A DNA stretch of 64,000 bases, from positions 74,229,249 through 74,293,248 of the forward strand of contig OZ038423.1 of the NCBI GenBank assembly GCA_964036155.1, written 5' to 3'. Source of the DNA: Diploscapter coronatus. Its lineage: Eukaryota; Nematoda; Chromadorea; Rhabditida; Rhabditidae. Below, one piece after another: positions 38,125-49,143 of this stretch (positions are counted from its first letter, which is position 1; every line of letters starts with the position of its first letter). The notes below the pieces were generated by a model. It saw only the letters and a program-made list of their open reading frames with translations. It was not told the origin of the DNA and did no database searches. Made by a program: the position numbers and the translations under genes.

Positions 38125-39902
38125 ATGAAGCTATGTCCCCGTGTGCTTTCGAAGTTAATTTGTTTTCAAAACCTCGAGAAATGGCCACAAGAAGTCATCA
38201 GGCAAATGGAGGGAAGTATCGCCGTCGTGCCCGACTTCATTACTGAAGAAGAAGAAACTACTATTTTCAATGAGGTAGAACATTTTTTAAAAATTTTTAC
38301 GAGTCTTGGTGGTATAGAGTCAAAATTGATTATGCGAATTTTGAAACATGTGATTTTTTGCGAAATATTTTATCTGCATCACCTCATCATTTTTGAGCAT
38401 TAGGCTGTTCATCTATGAAAGTCTTGAGACTTAATTCTGCTCTACAAATGTTTGCAGATAGAAGTGACTTTGGTAACCACTTATCTGGAAAATTTTTGAA
38501 AGGTGAACCATCGACTAAATTGATATCCAAGCAGTAAAATTGCTTTTCAGATACTTTTGTTCATTACCTGAAGCATATTGTGAATTAATTTAAGCTGGAA
38601 CCGCACATGAAGCGATTGCGGTACGAGAAGAGCCATTGGGACGATGCGATTAACAACTACAGAGAGAGGGAGCAGAGGACCAAGTGGAGGGAGGAAAATG
38701 CCAGGATCGTACAGAGGATACGGTTGGTTTCACAGACTTGCAAGCCTGATCGAACAAACTCTATTGTAGACTGCCAATTGCTTGATGAAAATGAAACATT
38801 ATGCATTTTCTGACGCACAAAACTAAGGAAATGCACATCAAATCTACTTATTGCTTCATGCGTCCTTTCTTTTTCTCTACCTTCTTTTACAAACTCCGTA
38901 AGACAATGTGTATGTCCGTAATACACCCAATGCAAATTCGTTTATTTTTGCGCGTGTAAAAATACGCCATTTTCATTTTCATCAAGTAAGCGGACGTCCA
39001 CAATATAATAGCTCTATGCTATTCATGCAATTTGAACGAACTTTTCAAAGAATTATATGCTTTATGGAGTTCAAGAATTTCAAAAACCTTAGGCAAAATT
39101 GATCCAGCGATTTTTTCGTCCTTCTGATTTTTTCACTTTTGATTTACAAATTTTTCAGTGACTTCGCGTTCCCCGCGAATGCCCAACACCTGACTCAGGT
39201 CCACATTCTCGATCTTCACGAAGAGGGCGTCATCAAGCCGCACATCGACAGTATAAGAGTATTTGTTCAAGGAACAAAATAGGATTTTTTTAAATGAAAT
39301 TTCAGTACTGTGGCGACGTAATAGCTGGCGTCTCCCTTCTCTCGTCTTCTGTAATGCGACTTCGGCACAAGGACAGCATGGATGAACTCATCGTGGATTT
39401 GTACCTGAAAAGGAGAAGTCTGTACAAGCTGAGGTACGGTTTTTACTGCAAGTCTTGAAAGAAAACGTTAACTATCTAAAATTAGTCTGACCCTGGATAA
39501 ATATTTTTGAAACTTTGACAACGGAAAATATAAACTGGGCTTGATCTGATCAGTTCACTCTAGACACCTGAGTTGACCTTTTCTTGTTTAGCATTATCTC
39601 ACTGAATCACATTAAATGACTCAATTTCATTTCTGTTCAATAGTCTATTTTTAAAACTTACTCGAGTAGTATTGTTCAGTGGCATCGCTCGGTATGACTT
39701 CAAACACGAGATTCTCGACAAGAACGAGTCAATGTTCGATGGAATTGAAGTTCCGAGAAAGAGGTTATTTTGATTTGACCTTTTTCATTTTTTTTTTATT
39801 TTCAGGCGAATCTCCATAATCTGTCGAGATGTACCGAAGACAGAAAATGTGATGAAAGAGAAAATCGAAATGAAACCGCTAGAAGAACTCGAGCCCAATT
39901 AG
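38125..39902 (+). CDS. ALKBH7-type Fe(II)/2-oxoglutarate dioxygenase
   Basis: Six exons, about 220 aa. ATG at 38125 follows an acceptor-like TTTTAG. The N-terminus MKLCPRVLSKLICFQNLEKW could serve as a mitochondrial targeting peptide. Family features: PDFITEEEE (38233-), W-DDAI.NYRE (38640-), then HILDLHEEGVIKPHIDS with the His-x-Asp iron ligands (39206-39260), CGDVIAGVSLLSSSVMRL, YDFKHEIL with the distal His, and RRISIICR with the 2-oxoglutarate-binding Arg. This order is that of animal ALKBH7, a mitochondrial matrix protein linked to necrosis and fatty-acid metabolism rather than DNA repair. All metal ligands are present. The 3' end is only 338 bp from the first gene of the tandem array. 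Confidence 0.92.
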
Positions 39903-40239
39903 CTCCATAGGTAATTAGTTAACTAGAGTAACTGATTGATTGGATAAGTCGAATAAATAAATTTGAGTAATTTTTAAATGAGTAAAAATGTTTCGATTGC
40001 ATTGAATATCTTTGGCCGTTTTCCTCTTTTAACGCTTGCTATTTACACGTCGTGCAGTCAATGCTGTTTGTACTTTGTTCGATTTGAAAGAATTCAATTT
40101 TCACCTTTTGAGATAATTTCTAGATAGTAATTGCACTAATTATCTGGTTAATTATCGTTTTTAATTGCTTTGCGATAATTGGCTTTTCTGATAAAATTAA
40201 TATACAAGGCAATTTTTGCTTTCAGTCTATCAAAATAGG
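39903..40239. other. Gap between the dioxygenase gene and array gene 1
   Basis: Contains AATAAATAAA (39953-), then AATG-TTTCGATTG-CATT followed by GAATATCTTT (about 39988-40010), a weaker version of the hairpin plus GATAT element seen at other junctions. A good acceptor TTTGCTTTCAG ends at 40224, 16 nt before the ATG. The hairpin is about 215 nt from that acceptor, further than elsewhere. Confidence 0.4.
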
Positions 40240-41381
40240 ATGAACAACCTGCAGATCGAGGAATATTACGTGATCGACAACCAGATCCAGTGCGAACTCC
40301 AGCCTGGGCCGTCCAAATTGCAGGACAAGGCCTGTCAGAAGTTCTATGTTCGTTTTTAAAAGAAAATAAATAACAGCAGTCAGCAGTTTTCTTTCTAAAA
40401 GTTTGGCATTTTAAAGATTTTTTGTTTACTTTTGCGAAATTGTTTTCCGAAACTCGAATCTTCGTCATTGTTTTCGGATAGAATTTTGTAAAACTCACGA
40501 AACCTACAATACCCACTTGCCTTATAAACTATAGTCGTCTATAGAAAAGAAAGTTTAGGAAATTTTCAGAAATGAATGGGTTTGTTTTCAGGACGGTCAG
40601 GAGTACTTGACGATCGGTCAGATCATCACCTCACTGAATCTGGAAGCGGTCTCCACGCTCCACGTCAAAGATGCCACCTGCCTCGTCACGACCAGGGGAG
40701 AGAGACTTGTTCAGGTAGATTTCTCAAGAAATATTTATATTTTTATGAAATTAGAAGAGAAACTTTAAAGCTATTTTTCTCGAATATGCTGTATTTGTTA
40801 CCGGTTTTTTCGACACCCCCTAACTCCTATTTTAGTGGAAAATACAGGAAACTTTTCTACAGTAATAATCCCAAAGGATCATTTAGCTATTTAGGCGGTC
40901 TACGACAGTTTCGCGAAAATCAAGGAGATTCTGGGCGATGTGGCAGTCTTGACGCCCTTCAACGATGTCGCCAATTTCGTTTCTGATGTTACAGGTCGAC
41001 TATTTTGTCTTCTTTCGTTATTTCTATTTTTTATTTTATAGGAGTTTCCCTGGATCTAGTGAACCACATCATCGCGCAGCCTCGTGAAACTCCCGCTCCA
41101 CTTTACAAAAAGAAGGCTGCAAACGCTGATAGGACCTGCAAAACGGAAAAGTATGCTGTTTCCGACGAATATTTTTTCTCGTTGAAAATGTCTAAGCTTG
41201 AACTTTCCAAAAGAAAATATGCAACTGAAAATTTCGAACAGAAACTGGCATTACACCCAATTTCAGGAAATCGAGAAATAGTCGTGAGGCGAGCGGTAGT
41301 GTCGAGCCAGAAGAAACTCAAGAAGATGACGACATTCCGGACATCAAACTCGAATTCGGAGAATATCCCGAACAATCGTAA
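40240..41381 (+). CDS. Array gene 1: HTH-like small protein
   Basis: 184 aa, exons 40240-40347, 40592-40714, 40895-40994, 41042-41150, 41267-41381, all in phase. Order of parts: N-terminal region with VIDNQIQCELQ; IG segment (YLTIGQIITSLNL); core VYDSFAKIKEIL, TPFNDVANFVSDVT, GVSLDLVNHI, a helix-turn-helix-like pattern; basic stretch (YKKKAANADRTCKTEK); acidic tail (EPEETQEDDDIPDIKLEFGE). An intron splits the TG|VS turn. The core resembles the N-terminal T/S-GVS..TV..I helix-turn-helix of uncharacterised invertebrate proteins. DNA binding is inferred, not shown. First of nine tandem paralogues. Confidence 0.82.
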
Positions 41382-41586
41382 CTTTCTTAAACCACGAAGT
41401 TTTTTTTCTAGAGCTTTCCAGAATAGCCGGGTATGCAGTGATATTTGATGATATCTTTAGGTTGTTTTGTGATTTTTTAGCACCTGAAAATGAATGAGTT
41501 ATTTCTTTTCGATTTCAAGTAATTTATTAAAATTTTAAAATGAATTTATTCCATTTTGATTTTTTTTACTTTTGATATCTTGATCT

Positions 41587-41607
41587 ACGTTTTCGACGTT
41601 TCGATAT
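41587..41607 (+). promoter_or_regulatory. Intercistronic hairpin J1
   Basis: ACGT-TTTCG-ACGT followed by TTCGATATCG. Stands 60 nt before the ATG of array gene 2, between the stop of gene 1 and the acceptor TATTTCAG. Ur-like trans-splicing signal is inferred. Confidence 0.5.
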
Positions 41608-41666
41608 CGATTTCTCCCTAATTCCTTGAAGTCACTAGTTCTTTCTATTTCAGCTAAAATTGCGGA

Positions 41667-42582
41667 ATGAATCTAGCGAGTTTGTCCGGGCAGGTCCCGG
41701 GAGAAATCAAAGTGGAGGAGTATTCAGTGGTCGATCGAGCTGTGCAGTGCCACGTGCAAGTGGCTGCCATCAACAAAGCAGTGCAAACAGTAGATGTAAG
41801 ATTCTTTTATTTTTTTTCTTCAAAGGGGTATTTATGGATTTCAGAACGAATCCGAATTATTATCGATCGGTCGAGTGTTTTATGGAATGAATTATGAGAC
41901 GCTAGAAGGGACGCATGAAAATCAATCTGAGAATGAACCGTGAGTAATATTTTTTTATCGAATCAACATATTTCTTTGCTCATTTCTGAGACAGTAGAGC
42001 GATATATTTTACGAGAATTTGTTATTGTTTCCATCATAACTCAACTCAATTTTTATGGCTCGAATTTATCTCCAATATCTAGAACTTGAGACATTTTACA
42101 AGTTATTTTCTAGAATAAATGGTGATCGTATCGTGCAATCAGTGTACAATTCGATCTTTTATATCAAAGAGCTGCTCGGTCCAAATTCCTCACACACTCC
42201 ATTCACGAATATCACTCAGCTATGCTCTAAGTTGACAGGTATTTCATTAAATTTTTAAAGCTTTACTATCCGATCTTCATCAACTTCTCCCATTAGATTG
42301 TTATTGAAGCAATCTATATTATAAAATTTCTATTGAGTTTTGCAATCGAAATATCTTATATTTTAGTTTTCATTTTATATTTCAGGAGTTTCGGGAATGA
42401 CAGTTTATAATATAGTGAAGAAGAAGCGAATGTATATGAGGTAAATTACTTTCAAATTTAAAGCATACAGAACATATGTGAAGAGTTGAAGTTGCAGACC
42501 TCGAGGAAGACAACCGAGAAACAGACGCAAGAATAATGACGTCGCTTCCCAGAATAAATCGAACCAAGAAACAGGAAAGTAG
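41667..42582 (+). CDS. Array gene 2: HTH-like small protein with AT-hook-like tail
   Basis: 162 aa, the shortest member. Exons 41667-41795, 41845-41939, 42114-42238, 42386-42440, 42498-42582, in phase. N-terminal part has EEYSVVDRAVQC and AVQTVD; IG segment SIGRVFYG; core VYNSIFYIKELL...TPFTNITQLCSKLT, GVSGMTVYNIVKKKR with the intron inside TG|VS as in genes 1, 5 and 9. After it comes MRPRGRQPRNRRKN, an AT-hook-like RGR flanked by Arg/Pro. Unlike the others it lacks the long acidic tail. AATAAA follows at about 42759. Confidence 0.82.
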
Positions 42583-42809
42583 GAATAATTACTGTATCTC
42601 GGAAATTCAATGAATTTCGGGTATGTAAAGCGAGTTTTATTTTGAAAAACAAATCACGAAATTGCATTTTCATTCAGAAGATTTCATTCGAATCTCAGCT
42701 GAGAACTTGCAATGTTTCAAATAAGTTTCAAAGAATAGTTATTTCTGCTGGAAAACTGAATAAACCGATGATTTATTGACTTGTCTAAACATCTTATTAC
42801 CTCAAAATG

Positions 42810-42831
42810 ACGTTTTCAAACGTTGAGATAT
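42810..42831 (+). promoter_or_regulatory. Intercistronic hairpin J2
   Basis: ACGTT-TTCA-AACGT, then TGAGATAT. It lies 43 nt before the acceptor ACTCAG that abuts the ATG of array gene 3. Confidence 0.5.
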
Positions 42832-42873
42832 ATTTTTTCGAATTTATTTTCAATGCAATGCGAAAAAACTCAG

Positions 42874-44352
42874 ATGGATAAGCCATGCTCGAGCAACCAG
42901 GATCAAAACGGTCCAACTGGGTTCAAGAAAGTGCCCATTCAAGTCGAACCCTATTGGGTAAATCACGATTTTTTTTTGAAAAACGAAAAATGAAAATTCA
43001 GGTAGTCGACACTGCAGTGAACTGCGACTTGCCACCGAAGAGAATGTACGATAAGGCCAATCAGACTGGATGGGTGGGTTGAATTTGAAAGACGTGATTT
43101 AATAAAAATTCAAAAGCCGTTTTACATCGGCTAATCCTAGGTGGAATAGTGTTGATGCTTGTGTGTACATTTTAAAACTTATCAATTTTAGCTGGTTTCG
43201 AAATGGATGGAGGTGGGTCGCGTGATGACGGAGGTGATCAAAATTGAGGATCTCGAAGCGCTGCACCCCAAGACTGACGACAACATCAAACGGGAGGGAA
43301 TGCAGATTTTGAGGGTAAAAACTTCTCAAATTTTTCTCCTTTTCTTTGCAACTTGAACTTCTTTACTCTTTTCAACACTTTTCGACAGTTTTGAGGATGT
43401 TAAAAGCTCCAAATTTATGATTTCGAGAAATGGCAATTTGACATATTGATATTCCAGCGAGTGTACGACAGCATCAAGCTCATCAAGGAGAGTTTCGGTG
43501 CTCTGCACAAAGAGACGCCCTTCACGAACATTGGATATTTCGTTGCTGGAATCTGTGGAGTCAGCAAAGGATCGGTCTACAAACTTTGCAGGTACATATT
43601 TCAAAACTCAAATCACATTCTTCATTTTACAATTCTTTTTGACTAAAACCATCGTTTTTTTTCTATTTTTATCCATTGAATTTCTGAGACATAGTTTCGA
43701 CACTTAGTTTTTAGAAAGCGCATCGAATATCGACGAAAAATCGGTCCGAAGGCTGGAACGAGTTCGACGAAATATGGGCAGGGAAAGTTTGGAAAGCAGT
43801 ATAGGGAAGGCAGAGCTCCGAAAGGGACGAGACCGAGGGGGAGGTTGGTGATTTTCTTGTATTTTGCACGAACTGCATAAAGCACAGTTGTGTGAAAATC
43901 TTTACTGTGGAAGTCGACTTTTCGGGAAAACCGAAATTGAATTGAGCATTGCTTGATTCATTTGGATGAAAAATGGGTTTTCGAAATTTCGTTATTTGGG
44001 ATTTCCCAAAAGATAGATTCGAGCAGATTTTCTTCACTTCTCCTAGTGCTACTTCAAAAATCAATAGCCTCCTCTATTCTAGATTGAAATCTGTATCGTT
44101 TTCAGGCCGAGAAAGAAGCCGACTGAAGTCGAGCCGGACAGTTCGGAGCCTGACGAGCAGGAGGAAGAGGAATTGGAAGCGGAACTGCACAGCGATGAGG
44201 AAATGTTTGCGGAACAGAATGAGGAGCAAGAAGAGATGAAACAAGAAATTCCCGATATATTCTTCGAGGAAATGCAGGAACAACCGGATCAGAACGATCA
44301 TGAAATCGAGGACAAAGTGAAAATCGAACAAATCGACCCAGATGAGGACTAA
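42874..44352 (+). CDS. Array gene 3: HTH-like protein with AT-hook and long acidic tail
   Basis: 262 aa, the longest member. Exons 42874-42957, 43002-43073, 43192-43314, 43458-43591, 43715-43843, 44106-44352, in phase. The IG-equivalent segment is WMEVGRVMTEVIKIEDLEALHP. The core RVYDSIKLIKESF...TPFTNIGYFVAGICGVSKGSVYKLCR is on one exon, with neither of the core introns used by its neighbours. A Gly/Lys-rich linker leads to RPRGRRPRKKP, a good AT-hook match, assembled across an intron. The last about 75 residues are mostly Glu and Asp. The ATG directly follows the acceptor CTCAG, so a trans-spliced mRNA would have nearly no other 5' UTR. Confidence 0.82.
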
Positions 44353-44570
44353 TAACTTTTCAATTATTATTTTTAAAGCTATTCTCTTCTTTTTGAACTT
44401 TTTTAGATTAAAAAACATTCGGGTATAAAACGAGAGTTTATTGTTGTAAGATGATTTTTCAACATTCCATGATTTTGAAAGCTGAAACTTTTCAGGAATA
44501 TACTCGGTGATTTTTCCTTGCAATAAATCTCCTATTTTTGACATTTTCCCCATTTTACTGGAAGTTAAGA

Positions 44571-44592
44571 GCGTTCTTTAACGTTGAGATAT
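44571..44592 (+). promoter_or_regulatory. Intercistronic hairpin J3
   Basis: GCGTT-CTTT-AACGT (one G-T pair), then TGAGATATCTCG. Located 66 nt before the ATG of array gene 4. Confidence 0.5.
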
Positions 44593-44657
44593 CTCGTATT
44601 TTTGACTTCACAGATTTGTGCAAATTCATTTCTTTAGATTTTTGACCAGTTAGAAGG

Positions 44658-47129
44658 ATGAATCCGACAATCTATTCTGAAGCCTGTGGAGTTCAAGTAA
44701 ACTTAAAATGACAAAAAATTCTAAAAATTACAATTTCAGATCGAGTCCTTCTACGTGACGGATGTCAGCGTGCAATGCAACTACTTTCCGAATTCTGCTT
44801 CGGATTTCACGCAAACTGATGTGGTGAGTTAGATTTGTTACTATTTTAGCTCGAGTCAGACATAGCAGTACATTTTGTATCTGATCTTCATGATTCAGTG
44901 AAGAAACATGCTCAAGAATAGTGAAATTGAGATTTGAAAATCAGCTTATAGATCAAAATACTTGCCGATAACTACTAAAACTTGATTCCTCAGGATATTT
45001 GTATTTTCCATTAAACATACTAGTGTTATCTTTGTTCATAAAATGCCACTATTAAGGTGGATACAGACTGGATGGAGATCGGGCAAGTGGTTGACTCTTT
45101 CGTGGCGTGGGAATTCGAGACGCTGCACAGAGATCCCACCTATTTCGGGAAGCGAATCGAAGCCCGAGGAGAAGAACTCGTCAGAGAGACTTTCATTAGC
45201 CTCGCTCACATCAAGAGGAGACTCGGCAAACATGCTGTTAAGGTAAAATTGTCTTCTATTTTTCAAACATATTTTACATAAGATTCTTAATCGATGAAAA
45301 AATTGTTACCCTTTCATATAGTTTTCTCACAAGGAATGCTCAACATATGAAGCGCTTAATTCCGGAAACGGCCCATATCATCTGGTAGCCCAGGCCGTGG
45401 GCTGCTCAACGGTACCAATCTTACCGGCCCATACGGGCTTTACGCTGTAAACGACGGACGGGAAGTTTCCATGGCTCAGGCCTGCTGTCGCACATCAATC
45501 ACATCGTTATTTCTCGATGAATTTCGGAGATTATTTTTGAAAGAAGTTTGGATCAGTCATACAGTAATGGGAAAAATATAATTAACCCAAGTTTCCGAGT
45601 TTTCAGGTACGAATTCGGGCTGCTCCTATACATAGAGTACCTTATAATAGTACTTTATTTCGAAAATTCATTCTGGCCTGAATTCTTATCGAAATGACTG
45701 GATATTTGGCCATTATGGTTTTCGATCACGCAGAATTTGAAAATCACCATTAAAACACGCGTTGACCACTTTCTGTGCAGATACCGTAATCCCGAAGATA
45801 CTGTAAATCCGGATTGCTGTAACTCAAAATTTCTGCATCGAAATAATTCAAATTTAGTATCAAAATACTCGCAAGAATATACTGATTAAGAATCTGAAAT
45901 GATCTCATTAATAAAACCATCTGTTCTTATTCTATGAATTTTTCTTTGCTCAATGTTCAAAATGAGTGATTTTTTATACATGAAACTAAAAAAATCAGAA
46001 CTCGCAAGCCAATAGCCGTATCGATGAAATCTCTTCTGATTTATATTTAGGGTGTCATTCCGAACATTTTGATACCAAATTTGAATTATTTCGATGCAGA
46101 AATGTTGAGTTACAATAACTCGGATTTACAGTATCTCTGGGATTACGGTATTGACAAAGCAAGTGGTTGAGGGGTATTTTGATAGTGATTTTCGAATTCT
46201 GCGTGATCGAAAACCTCAATGACCAAATATCCAGTCATTTCGATAAGAATTCAGACCAGAACGAATTTTCGAAATAAAGTACTATTATAAGACACTCTAT
46301 GTATAGGAACAGTCCGAATTCATCCTTGAAAATCCTGAAACTTGGGCTAATTATATTTTTCCCATTACTGTATGACTAATTCAAATTTATTTAAAAAATA
46401 ATTTTCGAAATCCATCGAGAAATAACGATGTGATTGATGTGCGACAGCAGGCCTGAGCCATAGAAACTTCCCGTCCGTCGTTTACAGCGTAAAGCCCGTA
46501 TGGGCCGGTAAGATTGGTACCGTTGAGCAGCCCACGGCCTGGGCTACCAGATGATATGGGCCGTTTCCGGAATTAAGCGCTTCATATGTTGAGCATTCCT
46601 TGTCAGTAAAATTGAAACTAAAAAGGATTTTCAGACCCCCTTCCATGATCTCTATGGAATGACGTCGAAATTCGCTGGCGTATCCGAGAAGCTGGTGCGC
46701 AAAATCTGCAACGAGAAACTGATCATGAAGCGAAGGCTCGATGTCGAGAAGAACGAGAAAAACGACGATGCGTAAGGATATTTCTCGATCTATTTTTACT
46801 CTTGAAACAATGTGGTAGCGAATTCATAACGATATCTTGGTAGTTCTTCACTTTTGAAATGTTTTTATATCACGCTTAAAATACCATTTCTTTAAGAAAG
46901 GAGAAATTTGTCTTTCTCTACGACTAGCACCTTACCAATTACATGTATAGAAATTCATATCATTTTAGGTTATTTTGAAACTTATTTTTAAACAATCGCT
47001 AAAAGGGTTCATTTCAGAAAGAGGTCTAAATTGATGGACGACGAAGAAATCAAATTTGAAGAACCGGATCAGAATGAGGCTGGAGTTTCGGAAACGAAAG
47101 ACGAAGAAAATGAGGAAGATCAAAAATGA
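44658..47129 (+). CDS. Array gene 4: HTH-like small protein
   Basis: 185 aa. Exons 44658-44696, 44740-44823, 45057-45242, 46635-46771, 47018-47129, in phase. N-terminal part FYVTDVSVQCNYF and FTQTDV; IG segment WMEIGQVVDSFVAWEFETLH; core LVRETFISLAHIKRRL, then TPFHDLYGMTSKFAGVSEKLVRKICNEKL after an intron placed just before TPF; basic stretch and short acidic tail. YDSF is replaced by RETF, making it the most divergent core. Intron 3 (1.39 kb) is enlarged by the foldback element 45329-46603. AATAAA at about 47237. Confidence 0.8.
45329..46603. mobile_element. 1.27-kb foldback (long inverted-repeat) element
   Basis: The left arm starts ACAAGGAATGCTCAACATAT and the right arm ends with its complement ATATGTTGAGCATTCCTTGT. 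Arms run about 530 bp each (to about 45862 and from about 46069) with an about 200-bp spacer. Outer parts are almost identical (e.g. GGCCGTGGGCTGCTCAACGG and its complement); inner parts show scattered mismatches. It is GC-richer than its surroundings and encodes no protein that I recognise. It lies wholly within an intron of array gene 4; if transcribed it would form a long hairpin. Confidence 0.85.
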
Positions 47130-47274
47130 AAATTTTGCACTTTCTAGTCGAAAACGGGTAGTTTTTTCCTCTATACTTCCAAATTCATGGGTGCAATCGT
47201 CATGATCTTTCTCAGTTTTTGAAACTTACACGAGCAATAAAATACGATTTTTCATTTTATATTTTTGTCAGGAA

Positions 47275-47300
47275 AAAACGCTTCATCAACGTTTTGATAT
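47275..47300 (+). promoter_or_regulatory. Intercistronic hairpin J4
   Basis: AAAACG-CTTCATCAA-CGTTTT, then GATATCTTG. It lies 58 nt before the ATG of array gene 5 and 46 nt before a possible acceptor ending at 47346. Confidence 0.5.
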
Positions 47301-47357
47301 CTTGCAAAATTTCTTTTTATTTTTTTCTCAAAGACTGGGAATTCAGAACTTTTGAAG

Positions 47358-48963
47358 ATGAACAGCGCTGGCCCTTCAAGCTCGAATCAGAATGAGGTCT
47401 TCTTTCAGTACTACGACACTGTTGGAGCAGGTTAGTGCATTTCTAAGAGTTTAAAAAAATTGCAATTTCATTTCTTTCTCTACTCATCTAGTCCAGAATG
47501 CATATTACGAAATTACAATAGGAATGTTCTGAACCGATTTATGCAAAAACAATGATCTTTTTTTTTAAATAATTTGTTAAACATTCATTTTTTGCATTCA
47601 GGCGCTCAAATCGACGTGCCAAAGAAGTGCTACACTATGAGCAAGCACTCGCAGACGGAGCTGTACGGAATCGGCCACATCTCGAAGCAAGTCAAACGCA
47701 ATTTCAAGGTTGGTGATTTTTTGTAATTGTTGAAATCCTTGAGACATATGATAACGAGTTCTTTTCTATCTTGGGCAAATCGGGTCCTTACCATTGTCAA
47801 TTATCATATCATAATCAGCACATCTTATCTGGAATTGTACTTATGAAGTGTTTGAAACATTATTACAAAATTTTCTACATTTTTCATATCACATTGGAAA
47901 AAGTAACCAAACTTTGATTTCAGCTGAATAGTGAAGGGGAGAATCGATATACGAGGAAACGGAGCATCCACGAGTACGAGTCGATTGGGAAGGCGGTCTG
48001 CAATCTGAATCTGCAGCCGAAGCAGAACAGCGAACAGTTGAATGATCTGGAGGAAATCAGAACTAACGGGGATACGGTAGATCATAATTTCATCTTGAAC
48101 AAATCATCAATGTAATAAAATCATAAAAATTTTTGAGGTTAAGAAATCTGTTGAAGTTGTTTTTGTCCAATACGCTGAAATTGTCTGTCACATTTTTTCT
48201 ATTTAAATTTTGAGAAGGGTTCATATTTTTCAAAGATACCTCTATTTATAATTTTTAGACATATTTCTAACATTTTGAAGAGAGATTAAAAGGAATTTCA
48301 GATCCTGCGCAACATCTACGATGCGTGCATCCAGCTGCAGCTGAACATGGCTGATTCGGGGACCATTTCGCCCTTTCAGCATGTCCAGTCCATGATGACC
48401 AAAATTTCCGGTAACTCATCTAAAATCCATATTCAAATATAGAATGGAAAAGCTCTTGAGCTTCGCCCACAATTTTAGCTTCATTTCATTTTAATTTTGA
48501 GATAAGATAGAAAGCATATAAAATCACCTTTTTCAGGTGTGACAGCCAACACTTACAAGAACTACATCAATCCCGAGAACAAGTATATTGCTCCAGTACG
48601 AAAACCAAGGGTCAGAAATTCCGGTCCAGGCAAGGCCAAGAGGTATGATTGATTTCTTTTAAACTATTCGTTGATTTGTTGACGTATTTTTCATTGATTA
48701 TAGCCTGACCTATAAATATTTTGTTGTTAGTAAAATCTGATAACGATTACAATAAAATGAATGTTATATTGATTGACGGTTACACGGTCCATCACTTAAA
48801 AACAAAATTAAGAGGAAGACCTTCGAAAGCTAAGACCGTTGTCTCTGACGAAGAGGATGAAGAAGAGGCTTCTTCCGAATCCCTCGAAGGTCAAGAAGAT
48901 CGGGAAGACCTTGATGACGGAGAGATAGAGCAGCTGGATAGCGACCCAGATTATGAGCCTTGA
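47358..48963 (+). CDS. Array gene 5: HTH-like protein with AT-hook and acidic tail
   Basis: 232 aa. Exons 47358-47430, 47602-47708, 47924-48076, 48302-48410, 48537-48642, 48813-48963, in phase. N-terminal part has KKCYTMSKHSQTEL; IG occurs twice (YGIGHISKQ and YESIGKAVCNLNL); core NIYDACIQLQLNM...SPFQHVQSMMTKIS, GVTANTYKNYI with the intron inside SG|VT. The linker leads to KAKRGRPSKAK, a near-perfect AT-hook (RGRP) assembled across the final intron. The tail is Asp/Glu-rich and ends DSDPDYEP. TPF is SPF and GVS is GVT here. AATAAA at about 49031. Confidence 0.82.
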
Positions 48964-49073
48964 AAGGCGTAGCTCGATTTTTGTGAAGCTTTCTTTTTGA
49001 AAAGCGGGTAATTTTTATTTTTGAAATCGTTAATAAAGTTGATCTTCACTATAATGTTATTTTATTCTTGCGG

Positions 49074-49098
49074 AAAACGTTCGAAGCGTTTTCGATAT
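49074..49098 (+). promoter_or_regulatory. Intercistronic hairpin J5
   Basis: AAAACG-TTCGAAG-CGTTTT, then CGATATCTC. It lies 46 nt before the ATG of array gene 6 and 43 nt before the acceptor TTCTTCAG. Confidence 0.55.
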
Positions 49099-49143
49099 CT
49101 CATGAGTTGTTTCGATTTTCTTAAGAAGAAGTTTCTTCAGAAA

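Noticed and set aside
40576..41448. 136- and 147-codon frames in array gene 1
   Set aside because: They are partly out of frame and read through introns; the spliced model keeps phase in all exons and matches eight paralogues.
44074..44553. 159-codon minus-strand frame
   Set aside because: Antisense of the Glu/Asp-rich tail exon of array gene 3, which gives a hydrophobic shadow.
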